From Lautropia dentalis (GTDB lineage Bacteria; Pseudomonadota; Gammaproteobacteria; Burkholderiales; Burkholderiaceae_E), in contig NZ_RRUE01000002.1 of assembly GCF_003892345.1 (NCBI RefSeq), forward strand, positions 691,655-755,654: a DNA stretch of 64,000 bases, given 5' to 3'. The position numbers were made by a program, and so were the translations under genes. The notes below the pieces were generated by a model. The model worked only from the letters and a program-made list of their open reading frames with translations. It made no database searches and was not told the DNA's origin. Of the stretch, positions 33,394 through 42,745 are shown in pieces (the first letter of the stretch is position 1; each line of letters starts with the position of its first letter).

Positions 33394-34521
33394 TCACTTG
33401 CCGGTGGCCGGGGCCTTGAGTGTTGCCGGATCCAGCGCCCGGGTGGGGGTCATGCCCAGCACGCCGGCCGAGGACGGGCCCTGCACGTCTCCCACGTACA
33501 GCTGGATGCGCGAGCGGAAGCGTTCGACTCCATCACGGTCGGCCATGAAGCGCTCGAAGGCGGAGAGGTTGGCGTTGCTGTATTCCCAGACCGGCTTGTA
33601 GCCGGCGGGGGGCTGCACGTCGGTGCGTACCGACCACATGGTCCAGACGTTCTGCTGGGTGTCCTTGTCGAGCAGCCAGTTCAGGTACAGGCGGGCCGTT
33701 TCGAGGTGGCGTGCGCCCTTGACGATGGCGGCGCGCTGGGCCCAGGCCACGAAGCCGTCATTGCTGGGCAGGGCAAAGCGCACGGGGCTTTTTTCATCGG
33801 GGCGCAGGCTGCCGTCGCTGGTGAAGGTGACGGCGTACTTGCCGGCGGCCACTTCATCGGCCGGGGCCTGGGTGCCGCGCACGAAGTGCGGCTGCTGCTT
33901 CATCAGGCCCTGCATCCATTCCCAGCCGTGACGGTCGATGGTCTGCTTGTACCAGAACAGCACGGCGTCATCGTCGTTGGGGTAGGTGGAGACGATCTTG
34001 CCCTTCAGTTCGGGCTTCAGGTAGTCGGGCGCGTTGAGCGGGGCATCGTCCTTGCCCAGGGCCTGGATGTTGGCCACGTTGCTGAAGGCATCGACGAACA
34101 CGCCGGTCCAGGCGCCGGTCTGGTCCTTGAAGCTGCTGTAAATGCTGTCCCAGCCAGCCGGTTTGTAGGGTACCAGTTTGCCTTCACGGCGCCAGCGCGG
34201 AAAGTCCTGCAGCGTTTGCAGCTGGATGATGTCGGGGATGACATGGCGATCTTCGAACTGCTGGTCCAGCCGGGCACTGTGCACCTTGCTGTAGTCGACC
34301 ACCACATTGAGCGTGATGCCGGGGAAGCGTTTTTCGAAGGCGGCCTTGATGCCGTCCTGCTGGTCGGGCGTGTCGCCGCCGGCATAGACGGTCAGGGAGC
34401 CTCCTTCCTTCAGCGCCTGTTCGTAGATTTCATCCAGGGAGCGGGTTTCGACTTCCGCCGCCCGGGCGGTGATGCCGATGAGACTCAGGGCCAGGGTGGC
34501 CAGCGCGAGTATTTTTTTCAT
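33394..34521 (-). CDS. ABC transporter periplasmic binding protein (iron(III)/FbpA-like family 1)
   Basis: 375 residues with a signal peptide (KKILALATLALSLIGITARA). Fold family 1: EGGSLTVYAGGDTPDQQDGIKAAFEKRFPGI at the N-terminus (pattern LTVYAGGDTPDQQDGI), PDIIQLQTLQDFPRW, and LKGKIVSTYPNDDDAVLFW. Members bind ferric iron, thiamine, phosphonate or polyamines. The two-Tyr iron motif of FbpA was not clearly identified, so the ligand is unknown. No permease or ATPase gene is adjacent: this is an orphan binding protein that must borrow a transporter or act as a sensor. Confidence 0.8.
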   Translation of the reverse strand: MKKILALATLALSLIGITARAAEVETRSLDEIYEQALKEGGSLTVYAGGDTPDQQDGIKAAFEKRFPGITLNVVVDYSKVHSARLDQQFEDRHVIPDIIQLQTLQDFPRWRREGKLVPYKPAGWDSIYSSFKDQTGAWTGVFVDAFSNVANIQALGKDDAPLNAPDYLKPELKGKIVSTYPNDDDAVLFWYKQTIDRHGWEWMQGLMKQQPHFVRGTQAPADEVAAGKYAVTFTSDGSLRPDEKSPVRFALPSNDGFVAWAQRAAIVKGARHLETARLYLNWLLDKDTQQNVWTMWSVRTDVQPPAGYKPVWEYSNANLSAFERFMADRDGVERFRSRIQLYVGDVQGPSSAGVLGMTPTRALDPATLKAPATGK

Positions 34522-34656
34522 GATGGATGACGGGTACGGGGCCCCGCGTTGCTTGACTGTCTGGAGAGTGTGTCGATTGTCAGGAGGATTTTACGTCCAC
34601 CTGAAGATGTGAATAAACCGCAACAGCGTTTCAGGTGGGGTTGTGGCGCCGTCTCC

Positions 34657-34854
34657 GGCGCGTGTCATGAGTGGGTTCGTCTCCGTGCTGGTCCTGGATG
34701 GATGTGCTGACCGGGTGTCTGCCGGCGCGCGGGCGTGGCGTCCGGCATGGGGCTTGACCCGTCAGTGACAGGTGCCGTGCCGTGGAGCGGTTCTGTCCGC
34801 TGCCCCCGCCTGCCCGTGGGGCGGCGCGGGGAGAACGCGTCCATGACATGCGCC
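34657..34854. repeat. Copy of the dispersed palindromic repeat element (about 198 bp)
   Basis: Left end GGCGCGTGTCATGAGTGGG (34657 onward) and inverted right end GAACGCGTCCATGACATGCG (34833 onward) enclose a G+C-rich interior with no gene. It fills much of the 34522-34883 gap; the remainder shows nothing recognisable. Confidence 0.65.
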
Positions 34855-34883
34855 AGAGGGGAACCGCCGTGCATGCGCCGGGA

Positions 34884-35816
34884 TCAGGCCCTGGCGGTGA
34901 GGTTGTCGAGGGCGGCTGCCAGGGTGGGGTACTGGAAGGTGTAGCCATCGGCCAGCAGGTGTGCCGGCTGGACATGCTGGCCATCCAGCACGAGATCGGC
35001 TTGTTCGCCCAGTATTCTGCGCATCAGGCCGCCCGGCAGGGAAAGCCAGAGTTTGCGGTGCAGGACGCGGGCGGCGGTCTGGGCAAAGTCCAGCTGTGTG
35101 GTGCGTTCGGGGGCGGTGAGGTTCCAGATGCGCCAGGGGGCATCGATGGGCTGTTCGCTGATGTGGCGGATGGCGCCCACCACATCGTCCATGTGGATCC
35201 AGGCCATGGGCTGCTGCCCGCTGCCGATGCGCCCCACGCCGAAGCGGATGGGTCGCAGCAGCTGGGGCAGGATGCCGCCGTCACGGCCCAGCACGACGCC
35301 GAGCCGGCAGACGGCAATGGGCACGCCTGTGGCGCGGTGCACTTCTTCGGCGCTGGCCTCCCAGAGCTGGCACAGGCGCGAGACGAAGACATCCTGTGGC
35401 GGGCTGGCCTCGGTGCAGGTGTCCTGCCACTGCCGGTGGCTGCCGTTGCCGTAGAAGCCCACGGCCGATGCCTGGATGATCAGCCGGGGTTTGTGGGGGT
35501 GGCGGGCCAGCCACTGGCCGATCTGCTGGGTGGGGCCCTGCCGGCTGGCCAGCAGGGTACGCTTGCGGGCGGTGTTCCAGCGGCCTTCGCCCACGGAGGC
35601 GCCGGCCAGGTTGATCAGCAGGTCGGCGCGGGTGGTGGGGTCCAGATGGGCCGGGGCGGCGAGGGTTTCGATGCCGGGACCGAGCCGGTCACGCGTCTGG
35701 TCGGGGAAGCGGGTGACGACGATGACGCGCCAGCCGCGCCCGTGAAAATCATGCGCCAGGTGGCTGCCGATGAAACCGCTGCCTCCCAGCAGGATGACGG
35801 TGGGCTTGTGCTCCAT
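34884..35816 (-). CDS. TIGR01777-family NAD-dependent epimerase (YfcH/SulA-like)
   Basis: 310 residues from the ATG at 35816, which has AAAGGGA 7 bases upstream; an upstream ATG at 35843 is less likely. Extended SDR fold: nucleotide motif LLGGSGFIGSHL, NLAGASVGEGRW (family-specific), QASAVGFYGNG with the active-site Tyr, and MAWIHMDDVVGAI. The C-terminal DUF1731 domain ends LLADGYTFQYPTLAAALD, typical of the family. Cellular role of the family is uncertain (it has been linked to cell division in cyanobacteria). Confidence 0.9.
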   Translation of the reverse strand: MEHKPTVILLGGSGFIGSHLAHDFHGRGWRVIVVTRFPDQTRDRLGPGIETLAAPAHLDPTTRADLLINLAGASVGEGRWNTARKRTLLASRQGPTQQIGQWLARHPHKPRLIIQASAVGFYGNGSHRQWQDTCTEASPPQDVFVSRLCQLWEASAEEVHRATGVPIAVCRLGVVLGRDGGILPQLLRPIRFGVGRIGSGQQPMAWIHMDDVVGAIRHISEQPIDAPWRIWNLTAPERTTQLDFAQTAARVLHRKLWLSLPGGLMRRILGEQADLVLDGQHVQPAHLLADGYTFQYPTLAAALDNLTARA

Positions 35817-35872
35817 GAACCATTCCCTTTCATATGACGCCACGCTGCACTGTAGCGCGTTGTGGCATGGAA

Positions 35873-35950
35873 GGGAAGGCGCCGTGGTGTGTCAGGCGGC
35901 ACCGGAGATGCAGGGAAGGCGCCGTGGTGTCAGGCGGCGCCGAAGATGCC
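35873..35950. repeat. Two tandem copies of a 40-bp unit at the DUF2214 3' end
   Basis: Both 35873-35912 and 35913-35950 begin GGGAAGGCGCCGTGGTGT and continue with TCAGGCGGC.CCG.AGATG; the right copy has a 2-base deletion. The right copy covers the last codons and stop of the DUF2214 gene, so the 3' end has been duplicated downstream of the gene. Confidence 0.7.
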
Positions 35951-36391
35951 CCGGGCAAACAGCACGGCGAACAGCGGGATGATCATGATGAGGTGCGCCT
36001 CGATGAGGATCATCCGGCGCACACGGCGGATTTCGGCCTCGTCGGGCAGGGCGCCGTTTTCGTCCTCGAAGCGCCCCTGCCATTTCTGCAGGGCGATGGA
36101 GACGCGTACGGAATAGATGCCGACGATGAGAAACAGCAGCACCTTGGCGTGCAGCATGGGCTGGGCGATGTACCAGTCGGCGCCCTTGGCGCCCAGGATG
36201 ATGCGGGTGACGCCGGTGATGGCTACGGCCGCGCCACAGATCATGTAGATGAGGTCGACGCGCAGCATGCGCTTGAGCACGGCGGCGTTGAACCACTCGG
36301 GGCGGCAGATGGCCCCTTCGCTGGTGATGAACACCACCATGGCGAGGATGGCCGAGAGATGGAGATAGGAGAGGATCGCTTCGGAGATCAT
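35930..36391 (-). CDS. DUF2214 family inner-membrane protein
   Basis: 153 residues from the ATG at 36391, with four predicted membrane segments (for example YLHLSAILAMVVFITSEGAI and IYMICGAAVAITGVTRIILG). The first segment with HLSA and the GADWY motif matches DUF2214, a small CopD-like membrane family of unknown role. A conserved His in the first helix is compatible with cofactor or metal binding but this is not established. The upstream region has an inverted repeat CACGGGTGT/ACACCCGTG (36473-36512). Confidence 0.75.
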   Translation of the reverse strand: MISEAILSYLHLSAILAMVVFITSEGAICRPEWFNAAVLKRMLRVDLIYMICGAAVAITGVTRIILGAKGADWYIAQPMLHAKVLLFLIVGIYSVRVSIALQKWQGRFEDENGALPDEAEIRRVRRMILIEAHLIMIIPLFAVLFARGIFGAA

Positions 36392-36618
36392 GGCGTGGAT
36401 TGTAGAGGGCCATGCCGTCGGGCCATGATGCCTTACGTCAATATCCTGCAAGCGTCTGTCGGGGACTGGCCACACGGGTGTGCGGGGCACACGCAAGGGA
36501 GGAACACCCGTGAGAGCGGGTTACAGGCGGGAGCGGTTCGGGAGAGGCACCCGGATACGGCCTGGCAGAAGGGGCGCATGTCCCAGCCCGACGGGGGCAG
36601 CCTGCTTCAGGACGGCAT

Positions 36619-37416
36619 TCAGGGCAGCAGGCCGTAGTCTGCCAGCTGGCGGTCCACCGCCTCGTCCCAGCCGCGGTTGGCGGCCGGGCTGGCCGGGCTG
36701 GGGTGCAGGATGTGGCCGATCTTCAGGCGGCGGGCCAGGGGGCGGTCGTCCAGCACCTCGGAGACCACGTGGTGCAGGCGCTTTTCGGCAAAGCCGCCGA
36801 TGCCGATCAGCCATTCGGGGGTCAGTACCTCGATGACACGGGCCAGGTGCCGGTCGCAGGGGGCTTCGAGGGCACGCTGCTCGGTGGCGGGCAGCTGTAC
36901 GGGGGTGCGGTTTTTGCCGCCGGCCTCGAGAAAGACCAGCGGGCAGTAGTTGATGACGATGTTCTGCGCAAAGAAGTCGTCGGCGCTGCCGAAGCGTTTT
37001 TCGGCCCAGCCCCAGAGTCGGCGACCACTCACTTCCGATCTTTTGCAGGCAAATCCGTCGATCAGGCGTTTGGGATGCTGGTTGGCGGGAGCCTCGACCG
37101 GGGCTTCGATGCCCATCCAGTTGCGAACGGCCGCCACTTCGCCGAAGGGGACGCCGGTCTGCATCATGCCGAAGGGGCCGGGGTTCATGCCCAGGAACAT
37201 GATCTTCTTCGGGGCGTTGCCGAAGCGGGCGAGATAGGCGGCGTGTGGTGCCCAGGCATAGGTCAGCGGGTTGTAGACGTGGGCCACGGGCGGCGCGAAG
37301 TGCAGGGCCTGCAGCGCGTCGCGCAGCTGGGCAGCGGCATCGATCAGGGCGCGTGCCGGGGTGCCGGCGGGCGGAAGGGCGGGGGAGCGGGCAGGGGAAT
37401 GGGGGCGGGTGGTCAT
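36619..37416 (-). CDS. SMUG1-like uracil-DNA glycosylase
   Basis: 265 residues from the ATG at 37416, close to the 270 of animal SMUG1. Excises uracil (and oxidised pyrimidines) from DNA to start base-excision repair. The defining motif FLGMNPGPFGMMQTGVPFGE with the catalytic Asn in GMNPGPFG, the NYCPLVFLE segment and the C-terminal loop HPSPASPAANRGW (DNA-intercalating His) are all present. SMUG1 homologues are uncommon but known in betaproteobacteria. It stands alone, upstream of a gap with a repeat remnant. Confidence 0.92.
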   Translation of the reverse strand: MTTRPHSPARSPALPPAGTPARALIDAAAQLRDALQALHFAPPVAHVYNPLTYAWAPHAAYLARFGNAPKKIMFLGMNPGPFGMMQTGVPFGEVAAVRNWMGIEAPVEAPANQHPKRLIDGFACKRSEVSGRRLWGWAEKRFGSADDFFAQNIVINYCPLVFLEAGGKNRTPVQLPATEQRALEAPCDRHLARVIEVLTPEWLIGIGGFAEKRLHHVVSEVLDDRPLARRLKIGHILHPSPASPAANRGWDEAVDRQLADYGLLP

Positions 37417-37506
37417 GGGTGAAGCCGGGCGGGAGGGTGGACGGCCTCCACATGGTAACGGCACACGGATTCGGTCATGGCACATGGATTCGGGCTGAGC
37501 CCTTCT

Positions 37507-37611
37507 GGCGCACATGATGGCGGTGGCAGTGCCCTGACGCCATCGGGATCTGTGGCCTTGTCCCGCACGTTCAAAGGGGGGTGTGCAGGGATGAATGCAT
37601 CCATGACACGC
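37507..37611. repeat. Degenerate copy of the dispersed repeat element
   Basis: The right end (37588-37611, GGGATGAATGCATCCATGACACGC) is clear. The left end near 37507 (GGCGCACATGATGG) is degraded. The interior ACGTTCAAAGGGGGGTGTGC is the complement of the family core AAACCCCCTTTGGGTGTGC. The element ends 3 bases before a TAGAAT hexamer (37614-37619) upstream of the quinone oxidoreductase gene. Confidence 0.6.
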
Positions 37612-37671
37612 TCTAGAATTTCCCCGTCAGACAACGTCAAATGACATCAGACGAAACTACAGGGAGCCTTG

Positions 37672-38664
37672 ATGAAATATATCGACCATGGTCGGGGTGG
37701 AGATGCCGATGTGCTGCGTCTGGCGGAGCGGGACCTGCCGGAGGTGGGGGCGGGCGAGGTGCTGATTCGCGTGGCGTACGCCGGGGTGAACCGTCCGGAC
37801 GTGCTGCAGCGGGCCGGCAGCTATCCGCCGCCGCGCGGGGCCTCGCCGCATCTGGGGCTGGAGGTGGCCGGTGTGGTGGCGGCCGTGGGGCAGGGCGTGC
37901 CCGAATGGCAGAAGGGCGACCGGGTCTGTGCGCTGGTCAATGGCGGCGGCTATGCCGAATACGTGGCGGCACCGGCCGGCCAGGTGCTGCCGGTGCCGGC
38001 CGGGCTGTCGATGGCGCAGGCGGCGGCGCTGCCCGAAACCGTGCTGACGGTCTGGGCCAATGTGGTCGAACGTGGCCGCCTGCAGGCGGGTGAGACGCTG
38101 CTGGTCCATGGGGGTACGTCGGGCATCGGCGTGGCGGCCATCCAGATCGCGAAGGCGCTGGGCGCCCGGGTGTTCTGTACGGTCGGCACGCCGGAGAAGG
38201 CCGGGGCGGCGCAGAAGCTGGGGGCCGATGCGGCCATCGACTATCGCCGGCGCGACTTCATGGTGGAGGTGTCGAAGCTCACCGAGGGGCGCGGCGTGGA
38301 TGTGATTCTCGACATGGTGGGTGGCCCCTACATCGAGCGCAACCTGAGAAGCCTGGCGCTGGAGGGGCGGCTGGTGCAGATTGCCTTCATGCAGACCGCG
38401 AAGGTGGAGGTGGACTGGATGCCGCTGATGCTCAGGCGGCTGACCTTCACCGGTTCGACGCTGCGGGCCCGTTCGGCCGAGGAGAAGGCGCGCCTGTCGC
38501 GTGCAGTGCAGGACAACGTCTGGCCGATGGTGGAGGATGGCCGAGTGCAGGCCGTCATCGACCGGGTGTTTCCACTGGACAGTGCGGCCGAGGCGCATCG
38601 CCGCATGGAAAGCTCCGACCATGTCGGCAAGATCCTGCTGGCGGTGAACCCCGGGATCGAGTGA
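37672..38664 (+). CDS. NAD(P)H quinone oxidoreductase (zinc-independent MDR, PIG3-type)
   Basis: 330 residues; AGGGAG lies 5 bases before the ATG at 37672 (a TTG one codon earlier is possible). Medium-chain reductase lacking the zinc ligands of alcohol dehydrogenases. Visible are GEVLIRVAYAGVNRPDVLQR, LGLEVAGVVAAVG, and the NADPH-binding LLVHGGTSGIGVAAIQIAKA. The sequence pattern NRPDVLQRAGSYPPPRGAS is typical of the PIG3/TIGR02824 subgroup. It probably reduces quinones in detoxification. A TAGAAT hexamer follows the repeat end immediately upstream. Confidence 0.9.
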   Translation: MKYIDHGRGGDADVLRLAERDLPEVGAGEVLIRVAYAGVNRPDVLQRAGSYPPPRGASPHLGLEVAGVVAAVGQGVPEWQKGDRVCALVNGGGYAEYVAAPAGQVLPVPAGLSMAQAAALPETVLTVWANVVERGRLQAGETLLVHGGTSGIGVAAIQIAKALGARVFCTVGTPEKAGAAQKLGADAAIDYRRRDFMVEVSKLTEGRGVDVILDMVGGPYIERNLRSLALEGRLVQIAFMQTAKVEVDWMPLMLRRLTFTGSTLRARSAEEKARLSRAVQDNVWPMVEDGRVQAVIDRVFPLDSAAEAHRRMESSDHVGKILLAVNPGIE

Positions 38665-38730
38665 TCCCGACGGGCCGGATTTGTCGGCACACGGCCGTGG
38701 TGACGCACCTTTTCGGGGGGTGATGGCCGG

Positions 38731-39867
38731 TTATTCGAAGACGAAGTGCCGGCCCGGCCGCAGGCGCTGCATGGCGTTGTCGTGGGCCACGCACATCAGC
38801 ATGCCGCAGCCGATGCCCAGCGTGACCAGGGCGGTACCACCGTACGACATGAAGGGCAGCGGCACGCCCACCACGGGCAGGATGCCGATCACCATGCCGA
38901 TGTTCACGAACGCGTAGGTGAACAGACTCATGGTCATCGAGGCGGCCAGCAGCCGGCCGAACGGGCTCTGCGCCTGGCTGGCGATCATCAGCCCGCGGCC
39001 GATCAGCACGGCATACAGCGTGAGCAGCACGGCGGTGCCCACCAGGCCGAATTCCTCGGCGTAGACCGAGAAGATGAAGTCGGTGGTGCGCTCGGGCACG
39101 AAGTCCAGGTGGGCCTGCGTGCCCTTCAGCCAGCCCTTGCCCTGCATGCCGCCCGAGCCCACCGCAATGGTGGACTGGATGATGTGAAAACCCTTGCCCA
39201 GCGGGTCGTTGGTCGGGTCGATCATCGTCAGTACCCGCTCCTTCTGGTAGGGCTTCATGTTCAGCCACAGCAGTGGCAGGGCGGCTACACCGATGACCAG
39301 GCTGGCCAGGATCACCCGCCACGGCAGCCCGGCAAAATAGATCACGAAGGCGCCGGTCGAGCCGATCAGGATGGCCGTTCCCAGGTCCGGCTGCCTGCCC
39401 ACCAGCGCCACCGGCAGCACCAGCAGCATGATGGCCATCAGATGTACATAGCGGGCGCGCAGGCGGTTCTGGCTGATGTGGAAGAACCAGGCCAGCATCA
39501 GCGGAATGGCGATTTTCATCAGTTCGGCCGGCTGGATGCGGGTGAAGCCCAGATCCAGCCACCGTTTGGCGCCCTTTGCACTGACGCCGAACAGCTCGAC
39601 ACAGAACAGCAGTGCCAGGCCGGCCAGGTAGAGCGGGATGGCCACCGTCATCAGCCGTCTGGGGCTCAGGCTGGCCACCAGCCAGGTGATCAGCACGGCC
39701 ATGCCCAGATTCCGCGCGTGCACCATCAGCCGGGTGCTGCCTTCGCCGGCGGCCGAATACATGGTGACCAGGCTGATCAGCGTGATGGCCAGCAGCACCA
39801 TCGACAGCATCGGGTCGAAAATGAAGACGCGGTGGCGCAGAAACCGCCAGAAGGCCGCTGCGTTCAT
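38731..39867 (-). CDS. rodA: Rod-shape SEDS glycosyltransferase RodA
   Basis: 378 residues, about ten membrane segments. Peptidoglycan glycosyltransferase of the elongasome, polymerising lipid II with PBP2. SEDS motifs: KGAKRWLDLGFTRIQPAELMKIA, GRQPDLGTA, and the C-terminal LPFMSYGGTALVTLGIGCGMLM (patterns GRQPDLGT and PFMSYGGT). Starts in an ATGA overlap with mrdA. Last gene of mreBCD-mrdA-rodA. Confidence 0.95.
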   Translation of the reverse strand: MNAAAFWRFLRHRVFIFDPMLSMVLLAITLISLVTMYSAAGEGSTRLMVHARNLGMAVLITWLVASLSPRRLMTVAIPLYLAGLALLFCVELFGVSAKGAKRWLDLGFTRIQPAELMKIAIPLMLAWFFHISQNRLRARYVHLMAIMLLVLPVALVGRQPDLGTAILIGSTGAFVIYFAGLPWRVILASLVIGVAALPLLWLNMKPYQKERVLTMIDPTNDPLGKGFHIIQSTIAVGSGGMQGKGWLKGTQAHLDFVPERTTDFIFSVYAEEFGLVGTAVLLTLYAVLIGRGLMIASQAQSPFGRLLAASMTMSLFTYAFVNIGMVIGILPVVGVPLPFMSYGGTALVTLGIGCGMLMCVAHDNAMQRLRPGRHFVFE

Positions 39868-41762
39868 GGCTGGGTCTCCTCCGGCACGTCGGGTTCGATG
39901 TCGGCCGGGTTCACCGGGGTGTCCAGTTCGGTGGGGCGTTTGCCCAGCAGGTAGAAATCGAAAAGCTTGCGGGCGATGGGGGCGGCCGTGCGGGCGCCGA
40001 AGCCGCCGTTCTCGACCACCATGGCCAGGGCGATGCGCGGGTTTTCCACGGGGGCGTAGCCCATGTAGAGCGAATGATCCCGGAAATGCTGGGCCACTTT
40101 CCTTTCGTCGTATTTTTCGTTCTGCCTGATGCCGATCACCTGCGCGGTACCGGTCTTGCCGGCCGATTCGTAGCCGGCGCCCTGGAAGGCGAGGCGGGCG
40201 GTGCCCTTGCGGTTCACGTCGGCCATGGCGCGCTGCACCAGCTGCACATACTGCCGGGCCACGGGCAACGGGCGGCCGCTGCGGGTGTCGCTGCTGGTAT
40301 CGGGCGAGACGGTGCCGATGTGCGTGACCAGATGCGGCCGCTGCACGATGGCGTCGTTGGCCAGCGTGGCCGTGGCGTGGGCCAGCTGCAGGATGGTGAA
40401 GGCGTTGTACCCCTGTCCGATGCCGATCGACGGGGTTTCCCCCGGGTACCACGGCTGTTTGAAGCGCTGCTGCTTCCAGGCGGACGAGGGCAGCAGCCCC
40501 GGCTGCTCGTCGGGCAGGTCGATGCCGGTGAGCTGGCCGAAGCCCCAGGGTTTCATGAAGTCGTGAATGCGGTCCACACCCAGATCGTAGGACGCACCGT
40601 AATAGTAGGTGTCGGAAGACACCACGATCGACCTGAACAGGTCCACCTTGCCGTGGCCCTGCGGTTTGGAATCGCGGAAGCGGTGCTTGCCCAGCATGAA
40701 GTAGCCCGGATCCTGAATGACATCGTCGGGCTTGCGCACGCCGTTCTGCAGGATGGCCAGGGCCATGAAGGGCTTGTAGGTGGAGCCCGGCGGATAGGTG
40801 CCGCGCAGCGGGCGGTTCAGCAGGGGGCGGGCCGGATCGGTGTTCAGGCGCTGCCAGTTTTGCTGGTCGATGCCATCGACGAACAGGTTGGGGTCGAAGC
40901 TCGGCATCGACACGAAGGCGAGGATTTCACCGGTACGGGGCTCGATGGCCACCAGTGCGCCGCGCCAGCCCACGAACAGCTGTTCGGCCAGCTGCTGCAG
41001 CGGAATGTCCAGCGACAGCTGGATGTCCTGTCCGGGGGTGGCCGGCCGGCGCGACAGCGAGCGCACGGGGCGGCCACTGGCGGTGACTTCCACCTCCTCG
41101 ATGCCCACCGTGCCGTGCAGGGCGCTTTCGTAGCTCTGTTCCAGCCCCAGCTTGCCGATGTGGGTGCTGCCGGCGTAGTTGGACACATTGTCGGTTCTGG
41201 CCAGCCAGTCGTTGTCGGCGGCGGAGATGCGTCCGATGTGGCCGATCACGTGGGCGGCCGAGGTGCCCAGCGGGTAGCGCCGGTGCGGACGCGCCTTGAT
41301 CTCCACGCCGTCGAAGCGAAAGCGCACGGCGGCCAGCCGGGCGGCCTCTTCGTCGGTCAGCCGGGTCTTGAGCGGGATGGTGCCGTCGGTGTTCTTGCTG
41401 GCGGCGGCCAGTTTCTTGAAGCGGCGGATTTCCTGCGGCGTGATCGGGACGATGGGCGAGAGCTGGGCGGCCAGCCGGTCGATGTTGCGTACCTGGCTGG
41501 TGGCGATTTCGAGCGCCGGCAGGTAGACATCCTCGGCCAGCACGATGCCGTTGCGGTCCAGGATGCGCCCCCGCTGCGGTGGCAGCGGCAGCAGTGTGAT
41601 GCGGTTGTTCTCGGCCAGTGCGTGGTATTTGTCGAAGTTCTTCACCTGCAGGTGCCACGCCTGGGCGCCCAGCAGGCCGAAGCCCACCACGCTGATGGTC
41701 ATGGCGATCAGCAGGCGCCGGTTGAAGGGCGCGGGGGCAGTGGCATCACGGCGGCGCGGCAC
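39864..41762 (-). CDS. mrdA: Penicillin-binding protein 2
   Basis: 632 residues. Monofunctional class B transpeptidase crosslinking side-wall peptidoglycan with RodA. One N-terminal membrane anchor (about 18-35), dimerisation/pedestal domain (RGRILDRNGIVLAED), then the transpeptidase: GSTYKPF (active Ser327, Lys330), SSDTYY (SxN-like) and KTGTAQ. The C-terminal 25 residues are acidic/Pro-rich. It overlaps rodA by 4 bases and follows mreD after 14 bases. Confidence 0.95.
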   Translation of the reverse strand: MPRRRDATAPAPFNRRLLIAMTISVVGFGLLGAQAWHLQVKNFDKYHALAENNRITLLPLPPQRGRILDRNGIVLAEDVYLPALEIATSQVRNIDRLAAQLSPIVPITPQEIRRFKKLAAASKNTDGTIPLKTRLTDEEAARLAAVRFRFDGVEIKARPHRRYPLGTSAAHVIGHIGRISAADNDWLARTDNVSNYAGSTHIGKLGLEQSYESALHGTVGIEEVEVTASGRPVRSLSRRPATPGQDIQLSLDIPLQQLAEQLFVGWRGALVAIEPRTGEILAFVSMPSFDPNLFVDGIDQQNWQRLNTDPARPLLNRPLRGTYPPGSTYKPFMALAILQNGVRKPDDVIQDPGYFMLGKHRFRDSKPQGHGKVDLFRSIVVSSDTYYYGASYDLGVDRIHDFMKPWGFGQLTGIDLPDEQPGLLPSSAWKQQRFKQPWYPGETPSIGIGQGYNAFTILQLAHATATLANDAIVQRPHLVTHIGTVSPDTSSDTRSGRPLPVARQYVQLVQRAMADVNRKGTARLAFQGAGYESAGKTGTAQVIGIRQNEKYDERKVAQHFRDHSLYMGYAPVENPRIALAMVVENGGFGARTAAPIARKLFDFYLLGKRPTELDTPVNPADIEPDVPEETQP

Positions 41763-41776
41763 GCTGGCGGCTCCGG

Positions 41777-42745
41777 TCAGCCGTCGTGCCGGCTGAAGGC
41801 CGGACGCGGGGCGTGTTCTGCCAGGGCGGGTTCTGAATGGCGCGCCGGTGCAGGGGCGGCGCCGTACGACTCCGGGGCGCGGGCTGCAGGACGGTGGCCG
41901 AACTGGCGGTCATGGGCGGCCCGGCTGTCCCAGGCAGTCTGGACCCGTGGTTGTACCGGCCGGGCGGCTGGCTGGGGTGCTGGCTGCGGGGCGGGTGTCG
42001 AGGCTGTCGTGGCCGGCATGCGAGGGGCAGCGTACAGGTCGGCATGCGGGGCCGGCATCGGTGTGTGCGGTGCAGGGGGGGCGCCCCAGGACGGGAGGGC
42101 ATGGGTGCCAAAGCCCGGCTGCGGCGCTGGCATCGGCAGGGTGTCCGGCTCGCTGTGGTGCGCAAAGATCGACAGCGCCTCTTCCAGGCCGGGGGCTTCG
42201 TCCGGTGCCACGAAGGGCGCGGTGCGGGGAACGTGGCCTGCCGCGGCACTGCTGGGGCGCAGGCGGCGCACCGGCGCATGCAGCAGCAGGCCGGCCAGCG
42301 GCCAGAGCAGGATGGTGCTCAGCGTGTACAGAAACTGTTCGGGCCCCAGGAAGGGCAGGCCCAGCAGGAAGCGGGCACCGGCTACCGCGCCCTGGGCCAC
42401 CAGCAGCACGCCCAGCATGTGCAGCATCTGTCCGGGCAGCCGGAACCAGCCGATGCGTCGCTGGAACTGCAGTGTCAGCCAGACCGTGACCGTATAGGCC
42501 ATGGCGTGTTCACCCAGCGTGCTGCCGGTGTGTCCGTCCATGACCAGCCCCAGCAGGAAGCCGGCGGCCAGCAGGCTGCGGGTGGGCCGGTGCAGCGCCC
42601 AGAAGGCCAGCACCAGCATCAGCAGGTCGGGGATGATCGGGCTCTGGCCCCACGGTGCCAGTGCCAGCAGGGTGGCCAGCAGCACCGAGAGCACGATGCG
42701 GAGCCAGCCCGCGGTAGCGGAGGCGGGGGTGAGGGCTGGGTTCAT
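41777..42745 (-). CDS. mreD: MreD with a long proline/alanine-rich tail
   Basis: 322 residues, nearly twice the 160-175 usual for MreD. Residues 1 to about 158 are the ordinary membrane protein (about six segments, including ALAPWGQSPIIPDLLMLVLA and LLLGLPFLGPEQFLYT). Residues 160-322 are a low-complexity Pro/Ala/His/Arg-rich cytoplasmic or periplasmic tail (for example PAPQPAPQPAARPVQP). The core should support the elongasome with MreC; the tail is not part of the family. Overlaps mreC by 4 bases. Confidence 0.9.
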   Translation of the reverse strand: MNPALTPASATAGWLRIVLSVLLATLLALAPWGQSPIIPDLLMLVLAFWALHRPTRSLLAAGFLLGLVMDGHTGSTLGEHAMAYTVTVWLTLQFQRRIGWFRLPGQMLHMLGVLLVAQGAVAGARFLLGLPFLGPEQFLYTLSTILLWPLAGLLLHAPVRRLRPSSAAAGHVPRTAPFVAPDEAPGLEEALSIFAHHSEPDTLPMPAPQPGFGTHALPSWGAPPAPHTPMPAPHADLYAAPRMPATTASTPAPQPAPQPAARPVQPRVQTAWDSRAAHDRQFGHRPAARAPESYGAAPAPARHSEPALAEHAPRPAFSRHDG

